64,000 bases of DNA from Antilocapra americana (taxonomy: Eukaryota; Chordata; Mammalia; Artiodactyla; Antilocapridae): contig ML664159.1 of the NCBI GenBank assembly GCA_007570785.1, positions 7,658,344 through 7,722,343 on the forward strand. The letters are read 5' to 3'. The notes under the pieces were generated by a model. That model did no database searches, was not told the origin of the DNA, and saw nothing but the letters and a program-made list of their open reading frames with translations. The translations under genes and the position numbers were made by a program. Below are positions 11,424 to 21,444 of the stretch, one piece after another; the stretch's first letter is position 1, and every line of letters starts with the position of its first letter.

Positions 11424-11800
11424 AGGAGAGGCAGTGTTCTGTAGTCATTAAGAATTGAGCCAACATTCCTGAGTTTGAATCCTGTCTCTAATAGCTGTGT
11501 GACCTTGAGCAGCTGACTTCCCAGGTGGTGCTAGTGGTAAAGAACCCACCTGCCAATACAGGAGAGATAAGAGACATGGGTTCGATCCCTGGGTTGGGAA
11601 GATCCCCTGGAAGAGGAAATGGTGAACCACTCGAGTATTCTTGCCTGGAGAATACCCACGGACAGAGGAGTCTGAGAGGCTACAGTCCATAGGGTCACAA
11701 AGAGTCAGACATGACTGAAGTGACTAGCATGTACACATCAGTATTTACCTCACAAGTTTGTTAGCAAAAGAAAATGAGACAATTCATATAAACTATGTAG
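11424..11800 (+). repeat. MIR split by a Bov-tA SINE
   Basis: The 5' half (11,424-11,513) has 'tgagtttgaatcctgtctct' and 'agctgtgtgaccttgagcag'. The 3' half (about 11,735-11,800) has 'agtatttacctcacaag' and 'agaacagtgcctg'. The central MIR piece is missing and the SINE sits there, so the SINE is the younger element. Confidence 0.75.
11515..11730 (+). mobile_element. Bov-tA SINE inserted in MIR
   Basis: A full Bov-tA: head 'acttcccaggtggtgctagt', well-kept B-box-like 'gggttcgatccctgg', body 'cgagtattcttgcctggaga' and tail 'gagtcagacatgactgaag'. It interrupts a MIR element. No clean TSD, probably because target sequence was also lost. Confidence 0.92.
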
Positions 11801-11869
11801 AACAGTGCCTGAAATTGTAAAAAGACAGAAATGTTGCTGTTATCATCATTATCATTATCAGTTCCTGAG

Positions 11870-12725
11870 ATGTCTTCTTTCCTTTCTTCTTCCTTCACTG
11901 TCTCTTACTATCCCTTTGGTATGAGGCAATCCCTGCCTTTCTCTGTTATGTCCTTGTGCATCTCTTCCACATGGTTCTCTGCTGCTTGGGTGCAGTTGAA
12001 ACATGCAGTGTCTATAGTACATCATTCTGATTTTGATATTAAATTTATGGTCATCGTTTGCTTTCATGGCTTAAAATTAGTTTACAAGTTGCCTTCTGGT
12101 GTGGCTCCTGCCTTATAATTTTGTGTTCCCCCTACAGTAGGCAGAGTTTGGGGCACATCATAGACTGTCACTCCTATATTTAGATACTATTTTCTCTCTC
12201 TGTTTTGCAGGCATGAAAGTTAAGCAAAATATGGGAAAGTAAATGATGAACAATCACAGAAGGAAAAGGTTCTATTCATTTCCAACTCTTCTCTTAGTTG
12301 ATATCTATGTATATTCCATCCCCCTTATGATTAGTCTTAATCACTCTTGGTTTCCATATCTAGTGCTATGGATCCCTTGTTCAGATGACCTTCTAGTTCT
12401 TTAACTTCTTGTACAGCATTTCTTATTACCTTTCAGACCTTTATCATGTATGTATTTTCTTGGTAACCATGTATTCAGTACCCATATCAGTTATAAATTA
12501 CTCATTACAGAGGTGGGAGTCCCTGAGACTTAAGGTAATCTCTTACTAAAACGCTAAGAAAGAAATATGTCTTGATCTGAGTCTTATCAGTAAGTGGAAG
12601 AGAAGGATAGGTAATAATTGTTATGAAGTTCTAAATTAGGATGGATTTCCTGAGGAAGGGCTTTTGTTTAAGGCTTGAAGTATTCAAAAGATAAGACGAT
12701 AGTGAATAGGTATGTGTTAGATTGT
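11870..12725. other. Unassigned sequence
   Basis: The 95-aa frame at 11,831-12,118 is serine/leucine-rich and unfamiliar. No splice-site or homology support for a gene. Confidence 0.4.
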
Positions 12726-12726
12726 G

Positions 12727-12765
12727 GGGTTTCCCTGATGGCTCCAACAGTAAAGAATCAGACCT
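12727..12765 (+). mobile_element. Bov-tA 5' fragment
   Basis: Only the tRNA-derived head remains: 'gtttccctgatggctccaac' followed by 'agtaaagaatcagacctg'. SINE copies are usually truncated at the 5' end, so a 5'-only piece suggests a later deletion. Confidence 0.65.
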
Positions 12766-12769
12766 GTTT

Positions 12770-14215
12770 TGGGATTTTTGTAGTTTTTTCCGTGCAAAAT
12801 ATTATTAAAAGTAAAGTGGTGCAGTAAAATAGTTAAGTAAATTAAAGTGACCTAGTAGCAAAGATGGATTAGGTAAGGCTGACTGCAAATCCATAAGCTC
12901 TGCTGGCATATCATTTGGTTCTTCAGCAAAATCCATTCCCTCTTTTGAAGTTGTTGATTCTGATAGTTTTGTATTGGGCATGGGTGATCATTTTCCAAGA
13001 TTGACTTAAACAGTTTCAATTTGAAAACTGAAATGAAATTTATTTCAACCTATAGTTCTTGTTTCTGTTCACTTCTCACACTTTCACATTTAAAAATCTT
13101 GTATCTGCTCTAAGGACTTTTTAAAAAAATATTAGGGGAGATAGAGCCACAGCATGACCAGATTACTTTGACAAAATTGAATTGCTGGAGATGCAGACAG
13201 TTAGAATCCAGTTCTCCTGCCTCCCAGTTGAGGAATTTAAAGTGCTTTTTAAGTTTTCAGGGAGAGTCAGTTTAAACTCAGTCAGAGGTGGCATGAAGGA
13301 GGCTCTACAATACACAAAGAAATAGTTTTTAGGGGCATTAAAGTAGTTTCTGCATTTATCTATTCTGGGTGGAATGGATGAGTCTCTTTATTTGAATAAA
13401 CTGGAAAAAAAAATATGGTTGGTTCCAATTCTGGGGCTTTTATGACAATAAAGGAGGATTGCTACTAACAAAGAAATGGCCTTCGTCCATCACCAGGGGA
13501 GTGAAGGCCACCTTTCTGCTCCATCTCACTAATGGTGGGTACCATGGTGTTTCAGCAGATGCAGTGAGATTGCTAGATTATCAGGGATCGCTTTGTCCCT
13601 TCACCTTTCTGAAATTTTGAAAGGTCAAATGAGGAGGCTGATAATTCATGGTGATAGGATATATACTTGGTGATGAATATTTAGCTTTTGAAAGCAGAGA
13701 TTATTTATCTGCTATGCTCTTTAGTCTCTGCCTTGCTCAAAACTCTTAAATCATGCTGTAACAGAAATGTTTGTTTCAAGACAAGAGGTCTCTGTAATAA
13801 AGGTCATCTGCTACCAGACGCCAATATCTGCTAAAGCTCTCTGATGATAGCCAGAGTGGATTCCTTTGACTTGCTGCAATTTGTCTAACATATAGCAGCA
13901 ATACTTCTGGTGTAGTGACCAGATATAAACACACCTTGTAAAGATTTCTGATGGAATTAGACGGGGAGACATCAAATTTGGAGTGTTATAATCACTGTGT
14001 TAAGGTGAGAGTTGCCGCACTCTAGAATAATATGGCCTTTCATGTCAACTTGTGTTCCCCTTGAGCTATGCTCATTGACCATTGCATAGCATGATCATGT
14101 TATGGGGTCAATTACCATCACGAATTAACCAAGACTGTTAGCAGCTTTGTCAGACAGATTCTGTTTGTGAAAGTTCATTATTTACGTACTCCAAATTTCT
14201 TTTTTTAAAAAAAGT
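12770..14215. other. Unassigned sequence
   Basis: About 1.4 kb without a recognised gene or repeat. Moderately complex sequence (13,430-14,180) could include old unassigned repeats or conserved non-coding DNA. The sequence alone does not decide. Confidence 0.4.
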
Positions 14216-14224
14216 ACATTCAGT

Positions 14225-14300
14225 AATTATTCATTGAATAATTATCACATGCAAGGCACTGTATCAGACATTCTGAGACATAGAACAATGTATAATAGCC
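14225..14300 (-). repeat. MIR-like fragment
   Basis: 'ttattcattgaataattatc' then 'acatgcaaggcactgtatca' resembles the reversed MIR tail. Short and diverged. Confidence 0.4.
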
Positions 14301-14304
14301 TTAA

Positions 14305-14785
14305 ATATTAGGCTTAAACATTGCCCCCTGGTTGGAACATTCCTTAATATTCAATTTCACATACATTGATTAGTTCCCATAGCATACAATTTACAACTTT
14401 ATTGCAGACAAGTTTCATTTTTTTCTCTCATGTTGTTTTTAGTCATTTTTTACCCCTGTTTTTTTCCCTAGATGGTTTGAAGAAAGCATCTGCATTAGGG
14501 CTTTCTATGCTTTGACTGAGCATATGAACATAATGATTGAAATAAACATGATCCTTCTCTAGTAAGAGAGATCAACATCTACCATCTGTGAATGGTAGAG
14601 TTGTACTATATACAGATTTAGTTTACATTGTCAGAGAAACTCTAATTCTAAATATACATGAATGTTTGTGTCACAAAGCAATGTGGATTTGAAGTAAGAA
14701 AGTGAACTTATGATGGCCAATTCTTTCCTTCAGTTTGAGGGGTTTTTGTATTAATGGAAATATAATACTTTTTATTAAAAGAAGA
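14305..14785. other. Unassigned sequence
   Basis: AT-rich, nothing recognised. Confidence 0.4.
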
Positions 14786-14787
14786 TC

Positions 14788-15045
14788 TGTGTCTTCCCCG
14801 ATGGCTCACTGGTAAAAAGTCTGCCTGCAGTGTAGGAAATGCGAGTTCAATGCCTGGGTCAGGAAGATCCCCTGGAGGAGGAAAGGGCAACCCACTCCAG
14901 TATGCTTGCCTGGAAAACCCCATGGACAGAGGAGCTTGGTGAGCCATACTCCAATATGCTTACCTAAAAAATCTCATGGACAGAGGAGCATGGTGGGCCA
15001 TAGACAATGGGGTCACACAGACTTGAACGTGACTGACAATGCATG
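14788..15045 (+). mobile_element. Bov-tA SINE with internal 54-bp tandem duplication
   Basis: The head ('gtcttccccgatggctcact') and body are normal. The segment beginning 'actccagtatgcttgcct' (14,894-14,947) is then repeated as 'actccaatatgcttacct' (14,948-15,001). Each copy is 54 bp with several mismatches, followed by the usual 'ggggtcacacagacttg' tail. Confidence 0.88.
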
Positions 15046-15202
15046 CTAGCAATAGACTATAGCTGAGTTGTGACTGATACGTTGTATCAAGAAGCTATGG
15101 TTGTTTAGGATATATCTAATATTTTATATGTATTATGTCTTTTCTTTTTTACTCTTAATAAATAAAATTAGGATATATTTTATTCTTACATAATTTAACA
15201 AC

Positions 15203-15412
15203 TCTTACCTGGCATTGGTGGTAAAGAACCTGCCTGCCATTGCAGGTGATGTAAGAGATGTGAGTTTGATCTCTGGGTCAGGAAGATCCTGTGAAGGAGG
15301 GCATGGCTATACACTCTAGTATTCTTGCTTGAAGAATTCCATGGACAGAGAAACCTGGTGGGCTATAGTCCATAGGGTCAGAAAGAGTTGGACACAACTG
15401 AAGCGACTTAGC
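15203..15412 (+). mobile_element. Bov-tA SINE
   Basis: Full-length, diverged Bov-tA: 'aaagaacctgcctgccattg', 'gagtttgatctctgggtcag', 'ctagtattcttgcttgaa' and 'gagttggacacaactgaag'. A short (GT)n at about 15,436-15,451 lies just downstream. Confidence 0.9.
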
Positions 15413-15454
15413 ACACATACATGCACGTGGCTTTTTGTGTGTGTGTGTGTGACT

Positions 15455-16525
15455 TGTGTATCAGAACTCCAGTAACTTGGAATTTTATGAACCATTTTAA
15501 AAGTGGATGTTTGATCTTCATGACAAATATTTTAATATGTATTTCCATTTTTGATAAGAACTGACTTTATTCATAGGCTGTTATTTTTATTGCACAAAAT
15601 CAGTAGATTTCTGAAGAGGTGATATAAATGTCATGCAGTGTTCAGTTTTACTTTTTCTTGTTTTCCTTTTTCTCTCTGGTAGCCAGGTGGGAAATAAAAA
15701 ATCTCATCTCATGAGATCAGATTCCATTTAAAAAAAAAAAAGAGTAAGCCCATATCTACTTGAGATTCCCACAGTTTCACTATTATAGGAATTGGATTAC
15801 AAATGTCTGCAACAAAAAGAAAAAGATAGCCTTGTTCACTTTACAGGTTCAAATCCTTAAAAATAAAACCCAGGAGCAAGGTGTAGAGACTTTTCTGTAG
15901 TTCTAAGGAGGGGAAGACACATGTAAGTTACTGTCTATAAGAAAAGCAATAAAACCATTTTTTAAAGAAGAGCATTTCATTCAGTTTCAAAGATATTCTG
16001 TCATTGTGTTTTCCTTGTTGTAGCTAACTTATTTTGATTCAGACAGAAAGATGTCTTGACTAGGAATAATAAATATTTATTAGATATAGTTTATTTCCAC
16101 AGAATAACTGTGGACTGAAATAGTCTATTGCTTACAGCAATGTAATTTTTGGTTAGTGTTTGAGACTGTTGTAAAGATGATTAAAAATAATCACTTCAAA
16201 AAAAGGAATAAAGCAGAAACTTAATATTTTAATGTACTGCATATACACAAACTGAAAGTTATATACAAACTGAACTTATGAATATACTGAAAATTCACTG
16301 AATATATTTATATTTAAATTATTATTCAAATATTTATTGAAAACCTACTGTAGAGTAGATATGTTATTACTGCTTGGCAAATGGAATAATCCTACTGTTA
16401 CATAAATTTTGTTTAAATTATTATATATCTGAGATAGAGATTTAATAGATTTAATAGAGATTAAAGTTAAATAATTTAAACATATTGTGTCAGGGAATGT
16501 TTAATTCTAAGGAATCCTATATGTT
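15455..16525. other. Unassigned AT-rich sequence
   Basis: Strongly AT-rich, especially 16,050-16,500. No gene or recognisable element. Confidence 0.4.
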
Positions 16526-16529
16526 GTTT

Positions 16530-16960
16530 TCTGTTTCTCAAAGGCCTCTGTTCCTTACCAGTTCCTGGAAAACAGGAACGAGTAGAGCTGCACATAGTTC
16601 TCAGGACTGAGGTTATGAGATGGAGCGCATACGTGGATTCCCTTCAGTAACCTTTTTACTTTACCGTAAAACTGCTTAGTCATGTCCCTATTTCTCAAGA
16701 TATGGATTGTCTTCTGGCCATGTGATGATTGTTATTCCCTAGTTACTGTTGTTATGTGTCTGGATTCTGTTTTTTGCTCAATCTTATTTTTTTTGCTGAA
16801 AGCTTCCTTGTATAGAGATATATAAGCACACACTGCCATGAATAAAGCACCCTTGTTTCACTCGAGACTTGGGTCCCCTGCGTGCTTCTTTTGGTCACTT
16901 TCTCTTCATCGACTACTGTCCCCATGTCCTGGTCTGTAAAGACCATAACAATATTGTAAT
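16530..16960 (+). mobile_element. Probable solo LTR of an endogenous retrovirus
   Basis: A TATA-like 'gatatataag' (near 16,817) is followed about 25 bp later by AATAAA, then 'gcacccttgtttcactcgag', 'acttgggtcccctgcg' and a T/C-rich U5-like stretch. This spacing of TATA box, polyadenylation signal and U5 is typical of short-R retroviral LTRs. Exact ends and the TSD could not be fixed, and no internal retroviral sequence in the same orientation follows. The neighbouring pol remnant runs the other way. Confidence 0.55.
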
Positions 16961-17754
16961 CATGTTTTTGAGAACAAATTTCTCTAATCAAAGATCATGA
17001 AATTAGATGCAATAAACTCAATATATACATCTTAAAGCTTAGGAGTATATTTATTTAAATAGACGTTGTTTCAGTCAGATTCTTCGATTAAATAAACAGT
17101 CTCCATTTCTTTCTCTTGGAGCACAGTCCTTACCTTCTGGCTAAGAGGGTGCCATCAAATAACAGGAGATATATTGTAGGATAGCATTGTCTCACACAAA
17201 GTATTTCAATTAACATAGTTACTCAGTCTTCAAAAAATTTCCAGTGTTCCATAAGGCCAGTTGTTTTGGGGGGCACAAGATTAGTGAATCCTATGTCCAC
17301 CAACTACCTTATTTATTTCATTGTAAATTGAGTTTTTGCAGTCAGAAGTAGTATTGTTTGATTTAACCTGATGATGACTAGACATTCAGTAAGTCGAAGG
17401 ATGGCATTCTTGGCAAAGCATGGCAAGCAGACAAGTTATATCCAGTTCTAGAATAAGTGCTTATTCCAATAAGGAAAATTCCTCTATGGAAAAAGGGTCC
17501 AAAATAATCAGCTTGCTGCCAAGTGGCTCTGCCTTCTCAGGAAATGGGAAGGGGCTCAGAAATGGCTGCTGGTGCTGCAAAAGTAGGTGCTCAGTAGTGA
17601 TGACAGTCAAGTCAGCACTGGGGAGGGGAATTGTCCGTATGTTGAGGCTATTCAAAGTCTCCTTATGGCACCATGGCTGCTTTTTAAATGCGACTCTTGA
17701 CTCTACTGGGACTAGGGAGCACAGAATGATTAACATCCACATGTTAGAACAACT

Positions 17755-19197
17755 CAGGAGTATTTCTACCTAAAGAAACAAAAGACTTGTATATAGAAAA
17801 CTATAAAACACTGATGAAAGAAATCAAAGAGGACACAAATAGATGGAGAAATGTGCCGTGTTCGTGGATTGGAAGAATCAATATAGTGAAAATGAGTATA
17901 CTAGCCAAAGCAATCTATAGATTCAATGCAATTCCTATCAAGCTACCAGAGGTCTTTTTCAGAGAATTAGAACAAATAATTTCACAATTCATATGGAAAT
18001 ATGAAAAACCTCGTATAGCCAAAGCAATCTTGAGAAAGAAGAATGGAACTGGAGGAATCAACCTACCCGACTTTAGGCTATTCTACAAATCCACAGTCAT
18101 TAAGACAGTATGATACTGGCACAAAGACAGAAATATAGATCAATGGAACACAATAGAAAGCCCAGAGGTAAATCCACACATCTATGGACACCTTATCTTT
18201 GACAAAGGAGGTGTGAATATACAATGGAGAAAAGACAACCTCTTTAACAAGTGGTGCTGGGAAAACTGGACAGCCACTTGTAAAAGAATGAAACTAGAAC
18301 ACTTTCTGACACCATACACAAAAATAAACTCAAAATGGATCAAAGATCTAAGCATNNNNNNNNNNATCAAAACCACAATGAGGTACCACTTTACACCAGT
18401 CAGAATGGCTGCCATCCAAAAATCTACAAGCAATAAATGCTGGAGAGGATGTGAAGAAAAGGGAACCCTCCTACACTGTCAGTAGGAATGCAAACTAGTA
18501 CAGCTACTATGGAAAACAGTGTGGAGGTTCCTTAAAAAACTGCAGTAGACCTGCCATATGACCCAGCAATCCCACTGCTGGGCATACACACCAAGGAAAC
18601 CAGAATTGAAAGAGACACATGTACCCCAATGTTCATTGCCACATTGTTTACAATAACCAGGACATGGAAGCAACCTAGATGCCCATCAACTGACGAATGG
18701 ATAAGAAAGCTGTGGTACATATACACAAAGGAATATTACTCAGCATTAAAAAAAAAATTCATTTGAAGCAGTTCTACTCAGGTGGACGGAACTGGAGCCT
18801 ATTATCCAGAGTGAAGTAAGCCAGAAGGAAAAACAACAATACAGTATACTAACGCATATATATGGAATTTAGAAAGATGGTAATGAGAACCCTGCATGCG
18901 AGACAGAAAAAGGAACGCAGATGTATAGAACAGACTCATGGACTCTGTGAAGGAGGGCAAGGGTGGGATGATATGGGAGAATGGCATTGAAGCATGTTAA
19001 TTATCATATGTGTAATCAATCGCCAGCCCAGGATTGATGCTTGGGGCTGATATACCGAGATGTCCCAGGGGGAGGGAATCGGGAGGGAGGAGGGAGGGGG
19101 GTTCTGGAGGGGGAGCATATGTAAACCCATGGTGGTTTCATGTCATTGTATGGCAAATCCAACACAATAAAGTAAAGAAAATTTAAAAAAAAAAAAA
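17755..19197 (+). mobile_element. Ruminant L1, ORF2 C-terminal part and 3' UTR
   Basis: A 5'-truncated L1 beginning in the ORF2 3' third. The frame at 17,787-18,113 carries the post-RT motif region including '[20 protein letters not shown]' followed by '[10 protein letters not shown]'. The 3' end has the G-rich run and a poly(A) at 19,184-19,199. Compared with the copy at 24.6 kb, about 0.38 kb of ORF2 is missing at the N gap. Short TSD candidates AACAACT at 17,748-17,754 and 19,198-19,204 agree with insertion into the retroviral remnant. Confidence 0.93.
18356..18365. other. Assembly gap (10 N)
   Basis: Ten Ns inside the L1. Between 'aaagatcta' and 'atcaaaaccacaatgag' this copy has 15 positions, while the second L1 copy in the window has 398 bp. 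The true gap is probably near 0.4 kb unless this copy also has a real deletion. Confidence 0.95.
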
Positions 19198-20349
19198 AAC
19201 AACTTGTCTCCTGAATGATTGAGACCTCCTCCTCACTGTTGCTGGACATTTGCATAGGACAAAAATACTCTCAAATTCTCAGTTAAATCTGAGAGGTTTA
19301 TCCAAATCTCTTTGTCCCAGACCATTTGGTCAAACCACTGCTCAGTGTACTTGTTCTTAAGCACTCTCTTCTCCTACAACAAGTGGACCACAATATGTAT
19401 CCTGGTAGTTTTGCCCACTAGGAGGATTATCATACTTTTTGTCTACAAGGGCCACCTCAAGTGGGGCTTAAGGACACACAGTTTATTTTAAACTAATGCC
19501 ATCATATTGAGCATAGTTCTCTGTGAATCAGAAACTGTTTCCTCTGTGATCAAATAGTCACAGCCCCCACTCCCCACCCTTTCCATGTGGTCATAGGAGT
19601 GGCTTGAAGAAGTGATGACAGAGTAGGAGTGGGTACCCTGGCCAAGGAAACTTCTCATGACCTTAGGAACTGCAGTTGCTGATGGAACATTGAGTATGCC
19701 TGACTTAATAACCTGAACGTTCAGTGTGTCCTGGGCAGCTCAGGGTGAAACATACCCTGATATGTTATGGTTAGGTGTTCAGTTTCTGTTGGAGATCAAC
19801 CTAAAGATGAGAGATAAATCTGTAGTTAGAGGGCATAACTTCCTTTAACACCTGAGCTGTAGGTTTCTTAGTGGGACTTAATTTCCACAAAGCTATCTGA
19901 GCTGTCTTAGATACTCTAAGCACCATGGTCATAGGGGCTGAGAGAAAGATCTGCTTAACCTGCAGTCTGGGCTAACAGGAGAACCACCCTCAACTGGGGC
20001 CTTAATAAATGACTTCCAATAGCACATAAAACAGGCTTCATGAGGATGTTTTCCTTAAAATTTAGTACCAGACAAATGTCATCTTTCTTGCAGGAATTAG
20101 AATTGCAAGGCATGGCAACTTTAACTGTCCTCAGGCTACTATATTCTGAAAATTTATGGGGGTAGCAGATTCCTGAAATTTTCTGAGATTGTTCTCACAG
20201 CTACTAGTACCCACCTATTACCATGGCATCTAAAATACAGATCTCTTTCTGTGTATCAGGACCTCGATCTATGATGACATCAGTACAATAAGTCACCTCC
20301 ATTCTGAGAGCACATTCTTAACTCTAGTTTGTAAGTCTAACAAAGTTAG

Positions 20350-21106
20350 CCTAGGTACCCAACTAACTCAATTGGCTGTATAGTACTGTACTTAATAGGT
20401 TTATAATGCATTTTGTACAAATAGATAACAAGCAAACAAAAATAAAGAAAACAATTTAATCTTACAGTATACTAACTTGAAAAGTACAGTACAACAGCTG
20501 GTTTACAGGGGCTGATATTAAGTGAATAGGAAAGAAGATTTGCTGTTCAGTGGACAGCATGACATTCTGTGAGATGGTGAAATCAAAGTCTTCTCCATTA
20601 AATTAGTGTAACATTAGCCTGGTTATAAGAAACGGAGGGCATACTATTTCTCTACCTTGGAGAAATAGAGTTCTTCTCATATTCTCTACTGAATGGAATA
20701 GCAAAAATAAAAGAAATGTCAGAACAGTATTTATTTATGAACCAGCAGGCAAGCAGAAGCAGGGCTTATTTGCTCTCCAAATGAAACCAAAATTTTGGGA
20801 ACTGCTACAATGGGAGAAATTGCCTGATTAAATATGTAATTTTAATTTTTTTTGCCATTTATAAGTTTCATTCACTTGGGAGCCAGTGTGGAGATGTTTT
20901 CTAGTTACCGAGTATATATCTGTTCCAACTATACACACTGGAACCAGATAAAGAATGTAAAAATGAGGTGAAAGATTATGTATTTCTAGAATGGCTGAAA
21001 TGATTTGTCTGGTTCTGCAGGTTCTTCCAGAACCTTTTTACTCTCCCATCAAGAGGTAAAGTCAGTACTTCTGTCCGTTGAATATAGTGAGATATTTATG
21101 ACTGCT
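20350..21106. other. Unassigned sequence
   Basis: No element clearly recognised. Further decayed retroviral sequence is possible but not supported. Confidence 0.35.
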
Positions 21107-21118
21107 TTGACTAATAGA

Positions 21119-21432
21119 GGGCTTCCTTGGTAGCTCAGCTGGCAAAGAATCCACATGTAATTCAGGAGACCCCCGGTTTGATTCCTGGGTTGGCAAGATC
21201 TGCTAGAGAAGGGATAGGCTACCTGATCCAGTATTCTTGAACTTCCTTTGGCTCAACTGGTTAACAGTCCACCTGCAATGCGGAAAACCTGGATTTGATC
21301 TCTGGGTTGGGAAGATCCCCTAGAGAATGAAATGGCTACGCACTCCAGTATTCTGGCCTGGAGAATTCCATGGACTGCAGTCTATGGGATTGCAAAGAGT
21401 TGGACAGGACTGAGAGACTTTTGCTTATTCAC
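21119..21432 (+). mobile_element. Dimeric Bov-tA SINE with 12-bp TSD
   Basis: Two head-to-tail tRNA-derived units. The first (21,119 to about 21,239) runs from 'gggcttccttggtagctcag' to 'ccagtattcttga' and lacks its 3' third. The second (about 21,240-21,430) is complete to 'gagttggacaggactgag'. One TSD, TTGACTAATAGA (21,107-21,118 and 21,433-21,444), flanks the pair, so both units were inserted together. Confidence 0.93.
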
Positions 21433-21444
21433 TTGACTAATAGA

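Larger units (their letters stand above)
17040..20340 (-). pseudogene. Decayed endogenous retrovirus pol remnant, split by L1
   Basis: Minus-strand translations, across several frames and many stops, retain scattered residues of a retroviral pol. The end of an RNase H-like domain and the RNase H/integrase linker lie at about 19,200-19,360. After the L1, integrase-like sequence runs from about 17,750 to 17,050, including the zinc-binding region near 17,550-17,640 and the start of the catalytic core near 17,350-17,480. Upstream pol may continue to about 20,340 but is harder to see. No frame longer than 93 codons survives on this strand, so it is non-functional. The class (I or III) is not resolved. 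The L1 at 17,755-19,197 interrupts it between RNase H and integrase. Confidence 0.6.

Noticed and set aside
17420..17773. 117-aa plus-strand frame
   Set aside because: It lies antisense to the retroviral integrase remnant and runs into the L1. No family features.
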